Assembly: GCA_014155875.1 (NCBI GenBank)
Contig: JACEFZ010011709.1
Span: 1-64,000, forward strand
DNA length: 64,000 nucleotides
Reading direction: 5' to 3'
Origin: Cepaea nemoralis
Taxonomy: Eukaryota; Mollusca; Gastropoda; Stylommatophora; Helicidae
Shown: positions 44,007 through 56,925 of the stretch, piece by piece
How the letters are laid out: every line of letters starts with the position of its first letter
Position numbering within the stretch: the stretch's first letter is position 1
The notes under the pieces: generated by a model
The model's input: only the letters and a program-made list of their open reading frames with translations
Database searches by the model: none
Told to the model about the DNA's origin: nothing
Made by a program: the position numbers and the translations under genes

Positions 44007-44768
44007 CAGAGTGTATGTGGCTTTGTGTGTTTGTGGATATTTATGTATTGGATGCGTTCGATAACGGTACATCCGATTGAGATGAAATTTTCTACACGTC
44101 TTCCTTTCATTCCTGTGCAACCGACTATAATAGTTTCTTAGTGTAAAATCTTCTACTTATTTAATAACAGTTACTTTTCCATTTTCATTATATAATGTCT
44201 ATATAGCAGGGGGACTTCACTCTAGAAAAGTTATTTCAAGGGGCATAACTTTTAATAACATTTCTATATACTTTATAGTCATATTGTTGGACTTACTTGC
44301 ACTATTATTAAACTTTTTGTCTATAGTTATTTTTAGGCATATGAGTTATACTAAATAATGATATAATCTTTAAGGCATTTTCAAAGTTTGCATAAAAATA
44401 ATGCATAATGCATAACATTGTAACCCATCTATTTCTGCTTACAAAACTTATCAACTGTCATGTCGGTGAATAAAAACAGTTTTCATTAAAAATAATGAAT
44501 GGTGTGTGGAAGGACATTCTTTTAAGTTACTGTTTACCGGCGAAACCACGCCGGGTCAGATAGATAGACAGACAGACAGATAGTCGGGAACGGAAGCTTA
44601 TTTGACTACTTATATGAATGAATTAAATGACATGCTCCCCACCAGGGACTGGGTGAAGCCGGGCCGGGTCAGCCAGACAGACAGACAGACAAACAAGCAG
44701 ACAGACAGACTGATAGATAGATAGATCCCCTCCAGGGCCTGGGCGAAGCCGGGCCGGGTCAGCTAGTT
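44007..44768 (-). repeat. Family B copy
   Basis: Minus strand, 3' end at about 44060-44110 (GATGAAATTTTCTACACGTC), AT-rich body, then two monomers at 44540-44766 ending GTCAGCTAGT. Body has no coding frame. Its right part lies in the 2.27-kb tandem duplication. Confidence 0.75.
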
Positions 44769-44769
44769 T

Positions 44770-44870
44770 ACTATAAATTAAACTCATAGCCCGTTTCTGG
44801 AGTGAGTAAAGTCGCTAGGTGATTGAATTTGAACAACCGTCCCAGATTGTAGAGCAGTAGTCAAATGTGT
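44770..44870 (-). pseudogene. CR1-like LINE internal scrap (unit 1)
   Basis: Minus strand encodes the THFDYCSTIWDG and [11 protein letters not shown] region (as at 13690-13790) in shifted frames. The second copy is at 47032-47132. Confidence 0.75.
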
Positions 44871-44872
44871 CT

Positions 44873-44882
44873 GTATGTGTGT

Positions 44883-44929
<47 letters not shown>

Positions 44930-45074
44930 GAGAGAGTGAGTGAGAGAGAATAGAAGAGTGCTAGAGAGCATGAGAGGGTGAGAGAGAGAAGGAGAGTGAG
45001 AGCCAGAGAGAGAGAGAGAGACAGAAAGAGAAAGAGAGAGTAAGAGAGACAGAGAGAGGGTGAGTGACATGGAT

Positions 45075-45107
<33 letters not shown>

Positions 45108-45112
45108 TAGAC

Positions 45113-45203
<91 letters not shown>

Positions 45204-45205
45204 AA
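44873..45205. repeat. (GT)n, GA-rich and (GACA)/(GATA)n (unit 1)
   Basis: GT at 44877-44914, GA-rich to 45060, GACA at 45077-45107, GATA at 45113-45201. Counterparts at 47140-47475. Confidence 0.95.
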
Positions 45206-45227
45206 CTACTGCTATTATTACTAGTAC

Positions 45228-45745
<518 letters not shown>

Positions 45746-45825
45746 TCAAGCAGAAACAATCTTACAAATATAGATCTTCGTTCACCTTCAGATGTCAGTA
45801 TGAATGAACGCAAGGAAAACAGCGG

Positions 45826-45980
45826 TCATCTTCAACTTGTTGACATCGCGATAGAGGTTGTGGGTGTAGGCCACCATAATTGTCTCACTTCTGCATATGT
45901 TGGACACTCCTCCATCAAATGTTTAACAGTTATTTTACCATCTCCACAATCACATTCATCAGTATCTCCTATCTTCAATT
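45826..45980 (-). pseudogene. LINE C-terminal CCHC-like domain (unit 1)
   Basis: The minus-strand frame reads IGDTDECDCGDGKITVKHLM, then EECPTYAEVRQLWWPTP and a stop. The C-x-C ... H ... C arrangement is the knuckle found at the C-terminus of jockey/I-like LINE polyproteins. Upstream sequence to 46165 may be more of it. Confidence 0.7.
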
Positions 45981-47031
45981 AAACAAAAAGTAAGGTCTCA
46001 CTGTCGACCAGGGCCAAGAGCCGCCCCACGAGGTTCCATGCCCCTGTGTATCTGTGATGACCACTTGTGCTGCTGGCCCTGGCCAGATGGAGTGTAGATT
46101 TTATTTTTATTCCGTACAAGTTAAGATACATAGCAGCATGATAGCTTCCAAACAGCTTCACAACCTAACAATGTGTTGATAGTGTTACAAGAGACAGCTA
46201 CACATTTCCCTGACCGTGACACAAACAAGGCAGTTGGTCACGTTGCCTGATCAATGACCACTCAGACATAATGACAGACATACTTTTCTAAACATGATCT
46301 ATGGTCATATTTTTCCAGATTTCTTCATGTCACCTAATGTTAAAGGTCCTTTTTTTCCAGATTTCTTCAGGCTACCTAATGTTAAAGGTCCTTTTTGTGC
46401 TGCCTTTGATGCAGTTTCCTAGGGGGATTTTTGTTAATCTTGTTTGCTTCTGCTTGAAAGCTACATCATCATCTAAATAACCTTTAGCTTTCCTCTTATT
46501 TCAAGGGGCATAACTTTTAATAACATTTCTATATACTTTATAGTCATATTGTTGGACTTACTTGCACTATTATTAAACTTTTTGTCTATAGTTATTTTTA
46601 GGCATATGAGTTATACTAAATAATGATATAATCTTTAAGGCATTTTCAAAGTTTGCATAAAAATAATGCATAATGCATAACATTGTAACCCATCTATTTC
46701 TGCTTACAAAACTTATCAACTGTCATGTCGGTAAATAAAAACAGTTTTCCTTAAAAATAATGAATGGTGTGTGGAAGGACATTCTTTTAAGTTACTGTTT
46801 ACCGGCGAAACCACGCCGGGTCAGATAGATAGACAGACAGACAGATAGTCGGGAACGGAAGCTTATTTGACTACTTATATGAATGAATTAAATGACATGC
46901 TCCCCACCAGGGACTGGGTGAAGCCGGGCCGGGTCAGCCAGACAGACAGACAGACAAACAAGCAGACAGACAGACTGATAGATAGATAGATCCCCTCCAG
47001 GGCCTGGGCGAAGCCGGGCCGGGTCAGCTAG

Positions 47032-47132
47032 TTTACTATAAATTAAACTCATAGCCCGTTTCTGGAGTGAGTAAAGTCGCTAGGTGATTGAATTTGAACA
47101 ACCGTCCCAGATTGTAGAGCAGTAGTCAAATG
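47032..47132 (-). pseudogene. CR1-like LINE internal scrap (unit 2)
   Basis: Duplicate of 44770-44870. Confidence 0.75.
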
Positions 47133-47340
47133 TGTCTGTATGTGTGTGTGTATGTGTGTGTGTGTGTGTGTGTGTGGAGAGAGAGAGAGAGAGAGGAGAG
47201 AGTGAGTGAGAGAGAATAGAAGAGTGCTAGAGAGCATGAGAGGGTGAGAGAGAGAGAAGGAGAGTGAGAGCCAGAGAGAGAGAGAGAGACAGAAAGAGAG
47301 AGAGAGTAAGAGAGACAGAGAGAGGGTGAGTGACATGGAT

Positions 47341-47377
<37 letters not shown>

Positions 47378-47382
47378 TAGAC

Positions 47383-47454
<72 letters not shown>

Positions 47455-47504
47455 GGATAGATAGATAGATAGATAGAAACTACTGCTATTATTACTAGTA
47501 CTGC

Positions 47505-48017
<513 letters not shown>

Positions 48018-48099
48018 ACTCAAGCAGAAACAATCTTACAAATATAGATCTTCGTTCACCTTCAGATGTCAGTATGAATGAACGCAAGGAAAACAGCGG

Positions 48100-48254
48100 T
48101 CATCTTCAACTTGTTGACATCGCGATAGAGGTTGTGGGTGTAGGCCACCATAATTGTCTCACTTCTGCATATGTTGGACACTCCTCCATCAAATGTTTAA
48201 CAGTTATTTTACCATCTCCACAATCACATTCATCAGTATCTCCTATCTTCAATT
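48100..48254 (-). pseudogene. LINE C-terminal CCHC-like domain (unit 2)
   Basis: Duplicate of 45826-45980 with the same CDCGDG and EECP residues. Confidence 0.7.
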
Positions 48255-48774
48255 AAACAAAAAGTAAGGTCTCACTGTCGACCAGGGCCAAGAGCCGCCC
48301 CACGAGGTTCCATGCCCCTGTGTATCTGTGATGACCACTTGTGCTGCTGGCCCTGGCCAGATGGAGTGTAGATTTTATTTTTATTCCGTACAAGTTAAGA
48401 TACATAGCAGCATGATAGCTTCCAAACAGCTTCACAACCTAACAATGTGTTGATAGTGTTACAAGAGACAGCTACACATTTCCCTGACCGTGACACAAAC
48501 AAGGCAGTTGGTCACGTTGCCTGATCAATGACCACTCAGACATAATGACAGACATACTTTTCTAAACATGATCTATGGTCATATTTTTCCAGATTTCTTC
48601 ATGTCACCTAATGTTAAAGGTCCTTTTTTCCAGATTTCTTCAGGCTACCTAATGTTAAAGGTCCTTTTTGTGCTGCCTTTGATGCAGTTTCCTAGGGGGA
48701 TTTTTGTTAATCTTGTTTGCTTCTGCTTGAAAGCTACATCATCACAGTCATCATCTAAATAACCTTTAGCTTTC

Positions 48775-49420
48775 TTTGGCTGCTTGAGGGGTCTTCTTCT
48801 TGCAACCTTCCCTCCCAGACATTTCCTGGGTTTCTACATCGTGCACCGATTGATACCTCGAGGTTATGAGTTCACTTGATGGTCGACGCTGGCGCAACAA
48901 CCTATACTTTGATGTATGTGCTACTTCAGCCTGTAGTGTCCTTTGCGAGTCTGAACATTGCTACGTGTTCTTTTCGACTGGCCTGGCAATATAGATCATT
49001 TTCAAATAAAACTTATTCTTTCAGATTCACGAAAATCAATAATGTGTCAGGAAGCTTTTACCTTCGTTCAAAACCATGAATACCTTCATATTGTGGGTTG
49101 TTGATGTCTGTGGCCAAATTGTAAATACTAAAATCCCCAAGGAAATGTGTACAATGGTCAAGGACGGAGATTACATGAAAGGGAGACAAATTGTATTAGA
49201 TGCATCAACTGTAGACGGCAGACTAGAGACAGTAAAACTGTTAAACAACGGATAAAAAGCTAGCTCGATGGAAAATTGAAGTCTGCACTGAACACACATG
49301 TTTATATCAGTGTTTTTATTTACTTTATACATTTCTTCTTCTGCTCTCATCCCCACCTCATGTGTGTGAATGCGTGAGTGTATTCTGTGTGAGTTGTGTG
49401 TTAGTGTTAGAGAGTAGCAG
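48775..49420. other. No gene recognised
   Basis: Short frames (48876-49079, 49171-49428) without domains. Confidence 0.45.
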
Positions 49421-49421
49421 G

Positions 49422-49990
49422 TCCGCATGGCCGAATGGATAAGAACGGTGTTCCTAAAACATCCCGTGTGCTAATGTCGAGGTTAGCGGTTCATCCCCTC
49501 CACCGTACAGTCAGTTAGTTAGTTAGTTAGTCTTTCCTCTTGAGCCTAAGTCGGCGCATAGGGCAGAAGTCATGGCTTTCCATGTCTGGCGGTTCGCTGC
49601 TACCTGTTGTAGATCCTGGATGTTCACTTGGCCGTTGAATGAGCCTGCTCTGATGATGGTTCTACGCAGGGTCTCTCTTGGTCTTCCCCGTTTTCTTTTC
49701 CCTACTGGTGACCATATGAGGGCTTGGTAGGGGAGTCTTGACTTGTCCATTCTGAGTACATGGCCGATGTAGTTCCAACGGCGTTTTCTTATAAAATTGG
49801 ATACAATATCTTGCTTAGTCTATTGTCTTATTTGCGTATTGGTTCTGAAATCTGTCCAGTGGAGGTTTACACCGGACAGCTGGACTAAAATGTTGACCTG
49901 TCGTCCTTGACTTGGGGACGTTAATTACAAGTATCTAAAGTCGGAGCGGATTCGCCTGATGGCGAGGGACACTGTTAATAGAGAAAGCTA
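49422..49990 (+). mobile_element. SINE-D copy split by a LINE fragment
   Basis: Head GGTCCGCATGGCCGAATGGA at 49422-49505. Body GGGGACGTTAATTACAAGTA and CGCCTGATGGCGAGGGACAC at 49910-49975. The LINE fragment at 49505-49815 lies between. I found no clean TSD for the inner insertion. Confidence 0.6.
49505..49815 (-). pseudogene. LINE C-terminal fragment with (AGTT)n tail
   Basis: The minus strand encodes RKRRWNYIGHVLRMDKSRLP, GKRKRGRPRETLRR, NRQTWKAMTSAL and a stop at 49523. The tail reads (CTAA)n on the minus strand. RGRPRE is the shared landmark with 12890 and 52430. Confidence 0.85.
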
Positions 49991-50345
49991 ACCCACACGC
50001 AAAGTTCAGTCCATCACCACTGTAAAAATAGTGTGTATGAACTGCGCTTGAGTTCAAAGTGAGTGAGCGCCAAAAAAAAATAAATTATTCGAGAGTGCGT
50101 AGCTCAAACTTCACACCCCACCGGCAGTAACTGCTTTACAGTGAGGAAAAGGAGGCCAAAAAAAAAAAAGAGTTGGCAACTACATTGTAGCATAGGCTAG
50201 TATATGTGAGACGACACCTCACACCCATTCGGCAGCGTCACTGGCAGTATTATGTTTACCGTGTATCATCAACTGTAGGCGTCGTGAGCTATAAATACAT
50301 GAACTTCCGGTTATACGTTTTCTAAATTAAGTTTTTCCCCTTTGA
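49991..50345. other. No gene recognised
   Basis: Contains two A tracts and a partial repeat of CTCACACCC words. No frame. Confidence 0.4.
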
Positions 50346-50349
50346 TTGG

Positions 50350-50875
50350 AGCGACCTATTGTCTTTTTCTTCTTATAGTCCATGCCGTGTGGCGTTGGTG
50401 ATCTTGTCTATCCACTGGCCTCTGTCTCATGTGCTGCCAATCATTTCCGACACTGATGTTCCTCCATGTCACAATGTCAAACTGTCCCGTATCTTCTCTC
50501 TTGGCCTCCTCCTGCTTCCCCCTCCCCATTTTACACTCCAGTTTCCCCCTTCCTCTGACATGTCCGAAGAATGCCAACTGTCATCTTCTGATGAGTGTAG
50601 CGAGTTGTTTTTGTGAGTTAATTTCTCTCGCGATGTCTTCATTGATCTTCCTATTCGTCCACGGCGTTCTCACCATTCTTCTATAAACCACATCTTCGCA
50701 GCTTCCACATAATTCCTCACTAGTCTGCCTATTGCCCATGATTCGCTCTCGTACAACTGCATTGGCTCTATATAGCTCTTAAGAACTCTTTTGCTCATTT
50801 TGATGGACACAGATAAATTGCACAGAACATTTTTGATTTTGTGAAATGCTGCCTTTTTTTGTACACCATGGACAG
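50350..50875 (-). pseudogene. RTE-type LINE C-terminal region
   Basis: Minus strand: KRVLKSYIEPMQLYESESWA, VEAAKMWFIEEW (50800-50670), then a FGHV and GRGKQEEAKRED block and DHQRHTAWT near the 3' end. Faces the homologous end at 52275-52545. Confidence 0.8.
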
Positions 50876-52268
50876 ATAGAAAGAGCAATGTCTATATCCT
50901 GTAAGAAGAACACCATGGACAGATAGAAAGAGCAATGTCTATATCCTGTAAGAAGAACACCATGGACAGATAGAAAGAGCAATGTCTATATCCTGTAAGA
51001 AGAACACCATGGACAGATAGAAAGAGCAATGTCTATATCCTGTAAGAAGAACACCATGGACAGATAGAAAGAGCAATGTCTATATCCTGTAAGAAGAACA
51101 CCATGGACAGACAGAAAGAGCAATGTCTATATCCTGTAAGAAGAACACCATGGACAGATAGAAAGAGCAATGTCTATATCCTGTAAGAAGAACACCATGG
51201 ACAGATAGAAAGAGCAATGTCTATATCCTGTAAGAAGAACACCATGGACAGATAGAAAGAGCAATGTCTATATCCTGTAAGAAGAACACCATGGACAGAT
51301 AGAAAGAGCAATGACTATATCCTGTAAAAAGAACACCGTGGACAGATAGAAAGAGCAATGACTATATCCTGTAAGAAGAACACCATGGACAGATAGAAAG
51401 AGCAATGACTATATCCTGTAAGAAGAACACCGTGGACAGATAGAAAGAGCAATGTCTATATCCTGTAAGAAGAACACCATGGACAGATAGAAAGAGCAAT
51501 GACTATATCCTGTAAGAAGAACACCGTGGACAGATAGAAAGAGCAATGACTATATCCTGTAAGAAGAACACCGTGGACAGATAGAAAGAGCAATGACTAT
51601 ATCCTGTAAGAAGAACACCATGGACAGATAGAAAGAGCAATGACTATATCCTGTAAGAAGAACACCATGGACAGATAGAAAGAGCAATGACTATATCCTG
51701 TAAGAAGAACACCGTGGACAGATAGAAAGAGCAATGACTACATCCTGTAAGAAGAACACCGTGGACAGATAGAAAGATCAATGTCTATATCCTGTAACAA
51801 GAACACCGTGGACAGATAGAAAGATCAATGTCTATATCCTGTAAGAAGAACACCATGGACAGATAGAAAGAGCAATGTCTATATCCTGTAACAAGAACAC
51901 CGTGGACAGATAGAAAGATCAATGTCTATATCCTGTAACAAGAACACCATGGACAGATAGAAAGAGCAATGACTATATCCTGTAAGAAGAACACCATGGA
52001 CAGATAGAAAGATCAATGTCTATATCCTGTAACAAGAACACCATGGACAGATAGAAAGAGCAATGACTATATCCTGTAAGAAGAACACCATGGACAGATA
52101 GAAAGAGCAATGACTATATCCTGTAAGAAGAACACCATGGACAGATAGAAAGAGCAATGACTATATCCTGTAAGAAGAACACCATGGACAGATAGAAAGA
52201 GAAATGACTATTTCCTGTAAGAACACCATGGACAGATAGAAAGAGCAATGACTATATCCTGTAAGAAG
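50862..52268. repeat. 47-bp VNTR, about 30 units
   Basis: Units start ACACCATGGACAGATAGAAA and end with TATCCTGTAAGAAG. Diagnostic variants: GTCTA or GACTA, CATGG or CGTGG, GAGCAATG or GATCAATG, TAAGAAG or TAACAAG. The left third is mostly GTCTA, the right mostly GACTA. Mixed types at 51770-52030 suggest block duplication. Confidence 0.97.
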
Positions 52269-52274
52269 TTAATT

Positions 52275-52382
52275 CACAAAGCGAACTGGTCGCTCGCATC
52301 AGAAGGTAGGCCTCATTCTGGGGGCATGCCATGAGAAGAGGAAAGCCGGAGTATGTCGTTACACCGGGACATTTTGTGGAAA

Positions 52383-52413
<31 letters not shown>

Positions 52414-52545
52414 TAGGGGAAGACCAAGAGAGAAGACGCATGGAGGAATGTTGGTATTAGAAATAGATGGCAGTACAAGAAAAAGAAAGCTGTGAATCAG
52501 ACATGATCACCAACGCCACACGACATGAACTATAAGAAGTGGCAT
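52275..52545 (+). pseudogene. RTE-type LINE 3' end, opposite orientation
   Basis: Plus-strand frames include GHAMRRGKPEY and GRGRPREK, then DHQRHT near the end, like the minus-strand end at 50350. A G tract of 28 bases lies at 52386-52413 in the coding part. Confidence 0.7.
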
Positions 52546-52587
52546 CGATGGGGCGTCAATAAGAATTTGGCATCATTTCTATATAAC

Positions 52588-53455
52588 ACTAGCTGACCCG
52601 GCCCGGCTTCGCCCAGTCCCTGGTGGGGAGCATCTCATTTAATTCATATAAGTAGTCATATAAGTTCTCGTTCCCGTTACCGACTGTCTGTCTGTCTGTC
52701 TGTCTGTCTGACCCGGCCCGGCATTGCCCAGCTCCTGGTGTGGAGCATCTCATTTAATTCATATAAGTAGTCATATAAGTTCCCGTTCTCGACTATCTGT
52801 CTATCTGTCTGTCTGTCTGTCTGTCTATCTGTCTGCCTGACCCTGTCCGGCTTCGCCCAGTCCCTGGTGGGGAGCATCTCATTTAATTCATATAAGTAGT
52901 CATATAAGTTCTCATTAAATTCATACAACAAAAAAAGTAACTTAAAAGAATGTCCTTCCACACACCATCCATTATTTTTAATGAAAACGCTTTCTAATGA
53001 CCTGCATGACTACAGTAACTTCTTAAGCAAATAAAGATGAGTTACAATGTTATGCATTGTGCATTATTTTTATGAAAACTTTGAAAATGCCTTACAGATT
53101 GTATCATTATTTATTATAACTCATATGCCGGTACATAACTATGGACACAGAGTTTATAAATCTTTGAAAACGACGCCACAATATGACTATAAGTTATACA
53201 GAAAAGTTATGCCCCTTGAAATAACTTTTACGGAGTTAGGTCCCCTGAAATATATGAAATTATAATGAAAAATGAAAAATGAAATAATACTGAGTAAGCA
53301 GGCGATTTCACACTAACAAAATATCACAGTTGGCAGCTCTGGAATGAAAGGAAGGCGTGTAGAAAATTTCATCTCAATCGGATGGGCCGTTCGCGAACAC
53401 ATAAAGGACATACATAGATACATACAGACGATCCTTTTTTATATATAAGATATAG
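52588..53455 (+). repeat. Family B copy, complete-looking
   Basis: Starts ACTAGCTGACCCGGCCCGGC, has three monomers (52590-52905) separated by (CTGT)n, an AT-rich body and a 3' end GAAAATTTCATCTCAATCGG near 53365, ending TATATATAAGATATA. No coding capacity. Similar termini recur in animal genomes, but I cannot name the family from sequence alone. Confidence 0.75.
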
Positions 53456-54000
53456 ACAGAGCTGGGATTAAATGGGGACGTATGTTGCGAATACCTTGGA
53501 CTGCTAGGGTAACTAACAACGATTGTCTGGGTGCTAATGAAAGTAGAATATTATACACACAAATAGGAAGGGAGCCGGTCTCTCTGGCCGAGGGGTTACA
53601 CCACTTTCTCCGTAATCCCGTTTATCACACAGAGTCTCGTAGCGGGCGAGAACTGGAAGCGGTTCTACCCCCGCTGGTGACTTGCGGGATAACTGAGCCG
53701 GCCGCTCAGAAAGCAATGGCAAACTACTGAGCGTAATCTTGCCAAGAAATCAGCAGACAGCTGTTGACAGCGATGTCCTGTAAAGGATATGCGAATTTTA
53801 AAAACAAAAATAGGAAGGGAACAGACAGTGGTCTTTCACAAAGTCATGAGAAAAAAGACATTGGAGAACAACGTGACAACTGGAGTGTTAAAGGAGGCAA
53901 GGGCAAACCTCGAAGATGAATGGACTGGGACGTTAGCATGGAGTAGCATCATCAACAGAAATGATCCAGAGCGCCAAGGATAAAGATCTGAAAAGATTCT
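53456..54000 (+). pseudogene. RTE-type LINE C-terminal fragment split by SINE-1
   Basis: Plus strand: RMLRIPWTARVTNND (53475-53520) and SRILYTQIGRE, then the SINE. It continues with VVFHKVMRKKTLENNV, WTGTLAWSSIINRN and a stop near 53981. LRIPWTARRTN is a recognisable RTE C-terminal landmark. Confidence 0.8.
53574..53807 (+). mobile_element. SINE-1 copy (head type a) with 13-bp TSD
   Basis: Head GCCGGTCTCTCTGGCCGAGG, 3' domain AATGGCAAACTACTGAGCGT and CCTGTAAAGGATATGCG. TSD AAATAGGAAGGGA is exact at 53561-53573 and 53808-53820. It lies in the LINE fragment. Confidence 0.92.
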
Positions 54001-54146
54001 GGAAAGTTTACGGCAATTGGTATTTCACTTGATGATGATGATGTATAACATTTAATACAACATACGATGAAGGAAATGGTTTCGACTCCTGGGCTCTTCG
54101 CTTGCAAATGTGAGGGTAATGTTGTATCCATATTCCCCCTTGTGCC

Positions 54147-54385
54147 AGTCTCCGTGGCCTAAAGGCTTGCGAAAGCGATTCGTGAGATGCTTACCAGGCG
54201 TTCGAAACACAGCGGCGACCGATTTGGCAGCAGACCGTGTCGCGCTGGGGTTTTAACGTGTTGGTATTGGAGCCGGTCGTTCAGAAAGCAATGACAAACT
54301 ATTGAACGTAAAACTTACCAAGACATTAACAACAGCAGTAAAGTTCTGGTGTTGACTGCGATGTCCTGTAAATAGGATATGAAAA
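54147..54385 (+). mobile_element. SINE-1 copy (head type b)
   Basis: Head GCCAGTCTCCGTGGCCTAAA with GGCGTTCGAAACACAGCGGC. 3' domain AATGACAAACTATTGAACGT and GATGTCCTGTAAATAGGATA. No clear TSD found. Confidence 0.85.
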
Positions 54386-54589
54386 GAAAAAAAAATCCTC
54401 TTTGCAAACAGGTCTACGCAATGTAATGACACTATCATAGATCCATGGGCAAGAAACTACTGCAGGCGAACATGTTTTTTTTTTTTTTTTAATTTTGTTT
54501 TTAAAATGGAAGCCTCGTTTTCATAACCCATGTTTATCTAGGATTCTGTCAACTGTCATTTACTGCCAATATAGTACCTTGCGGTGTAT

Positions 54590-54772
54590 GGCAGAGGGGT
54601 CTTTGAACCTGAGGAATAAAGGCCGCCTGGCTAGTGCAGTCGCCGCGAACTGTTCAGGTTAGGATTTTCTTTTTGCCCCAGAAAAAAACCCATACCTTAC
54701 CGAAGGATCGAATCCGGGTCTCCCGAAGGAGAGTCCGGCGTTCTAGCCACTCGGCCAGCCGCTCCTCTAGGA
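54590..54772 (-). mobile_element. tRNA-Ser/Leu-like SINE
   Basis: Minus-strand head GAGCGGCTGGCCGAGTGGCT (A box TGGCCGAGTGG) and B box GGATTCGATCC about 55 bases later. The anticodon-arm region is replaced by CGGACTCTCCTTCGGGAGAC. A-rich and unrelated body follows. It does not look like a functional tRNA because the acceptor arm is not closed. Confidence 0.7.
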
Positions 54773-55195
54773 TTCTTACCAATGAAAAGCAGCAATTTTA
54801 ATTACTTTCCTCCGTCCATTTTCAAACCCTCTCCTCCCGATTCACGGCCGAATATTGTGATTCTGCAAAAACGCCACATCATGTACAACACTTTATTAGT
54901 ACTGGCATCCTTCCAGAAACGTATTAATTCCTTAAATTGAGTTATTTTTTCTCCGCGCGTTACTCCATTAGCCATGTCTTGACGTAATCGTCGCACTGGG
55001 GAACGCAGCGAACAATGAGCATCGCGGAGTACCCGCCAGGCTTTTCCTTTGACTCAAACTGGTTCCGGCTAGTAATTTTGTTTTCAATCACAACATCATC
55101 AAACGGGACTTTACATTTTCCTCCCGTAATCTCTGTTAATTAATTTTGCGGAGAATTTAATTTAGAAAAAAAAAAATTACAAAGAAAAAATAAAA
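54773..55195. other. No gene recognised
   Basis: The minus-strand frame 54802-54996 has no domain. A tracts at about 55168. Confidence 0.4.
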
Positions 55196-55470
55196 TTGTC
55201 ACTGAGGTATAAATGGATGACAGTTTGACAACAGTGAGGTATAGATGGATTGCAGTATCACAAGGAGGTTTAGGTGGATGACATTTTGACAAGAATGGGC
55301 AGTGTGACGGGGAGATTTAGATGGATGACATTTTGACAAGAGTGAGGTATAGATGAATGATAGGTTGCCCAAAGGGAGGTGTAAACGGATGACAGTTTGT
55401 GAACAGTGAGGTATAGGTGGATGATAGTCTGTCAACAGTGTGGTATAGATGGATGACATTTTGTCACCAA
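55196..55470. repeat. About 30-bp degenerate minisatellite
   Basis: Nine or so diverged units of the form GGTATAGATGGATGACAGTT and TGACAACAGTGA. Confidence 0.8.
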
Positions 55471-56409
55471 TGCAGTTGTGGTATATTTTTAGCAAGCTGT
55501 CAACGTCGCTGTGAATATTCCCCGCAATACTATTCAAGATTACCGCCGCAACAGTGCTGGTTTCTTCCCCACTTCTAAAATCCCAATTTTACAATAACAG
55601 ACTCATTTAAGACGTGATAACCAAAATCTTGGACGGGAAAAGCTAACATAAAAATAGCAACGACCGGTTCACGGCCTCATTGTGCGTACCACAACTTCGT
55701 CGTCACTAGAAGAAGGCCGACTGTGACTGCTGCAAATGGTAGCCTCGAAAATCTCTACGAACGCAAGATAGAAATCAAGTCAAGAGAGAAAAGAAGGACC
55801 AACAAACCAGAAGCCAGTGTATTTGGAAACCCAACCAAATCTAGTACCTGACATCTTGGTGTTGACATATGGTGGTGGATCCATTCAAACAGAATGAAGG
55901 TAAACACAATAATATATTTTATATTACGCTCGTCAGTGATCCTCTTTCAAGAAGAAGTCGGTGAGTCAATGTGTTGTAAACCACGTGATTAGTCCTTAAG
56001 AAATTAATTTAATAGAAACTAAATATTATATTCAGTTATCATAGTCATGGATAAACTGTACTTTAGGATAAACCACAGTGAGTTTTCTTTTTCTCCCAGT
56101 TAAACAACTTAATTTAATGTGTAAGCATTAGACCTAGGTTGTACATTTTATTTCTTAAGTAGTTAAACTGAATCAGCAGTGATTTAGAAGTTGGTGAGTA
56201 ACTTAAGATTTAGAAGGCTAAGAATACTTTGTGCAGTGGTAAGAAAACTATTTTAGATGTGCAAACACTGGTAAGACAAATTAGTGTAGTGTTTAATAGT
56301 CAAGTAGATGTGTTTACATGAGCACATGAGAAGTCATGTAGTTTACTTTTCCATGAGCACATGGGAGCCAAATAGATTTCTATAGAGATCATGATGAACA
56401 TGAACATAT
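55471..56409. other. No gene recognised
   Basis: AT-rich. CAGAATGAAGGTAAAC at about 55887 could be a splice-donor-like site but nothing supports an exon. Confidence 0.4.
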
Positions 56410-56925
56410 GGAATTAATATTTGTGAACCACATAATAATGCTTAATCAACCACCATGCAAGAATGGTTAGGATTTATAATGAATGAATGTGGATTGGTTT
56501 TATCACATAAATCTGCGTAATTGATGAGAGCAAGCCTGTGGTGATTCAGGTGTGATTTCATTATTGTTAAACAGATGTGAATGTATCATTTGTGAACCAC
56601 ATCAGTATGATTAATTGTCATCCATACAGATATGATTGTGTCTGATGAATGATGGGGGAATGATTGAGATTCCAGTGTAATGTCATTGTTGTTGAATCTG
56701 TGAATTTATCCTTTATAAAGAACATACATATGCTTAATTATCATCCATACAGATATGATTGTGTCAGATGAATGATAGTGGAATGATTGAGATCTCATTA
56801 GAATGTCAATGGTGTTAAACATTTAATGTTATCATTTGGAAATCACATAAGTATAATTACTTATCTTGCATGCAAGTATGAGAATGACTTCTGATGAATG
56901 AGTGTCAATGAGTGAAAAGAAGTGA
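56410..56925. repeat. About 120-bp degenerate tandem repeat
   Basis: Three or four diverged units with GTGAACCACAT, TTAATTGTCATCCATACAGA, TATGATTGTGTCTGATGAAT and GGAATGATTGAGAT. Confidence 0.7.

Noticed and set aside
50862..52268. CRISPR-like array
   Set aside because: A 47-bp VNTR with no unique spacers.
53047..53265. 72-codon frame in family B body
   Set aside because: Other family B copies do not keep the frame; judged chance.
54700..54772. Functional tRNA-Ser/Leu gene on minus strand
   Set aside because: Good A and B boxes, but no closing acceptor stem and a SINE-like continuation.
55887..55905. Possible splice donor
   Set aside because: A lone AGGTAAAC match with no supporting exon.
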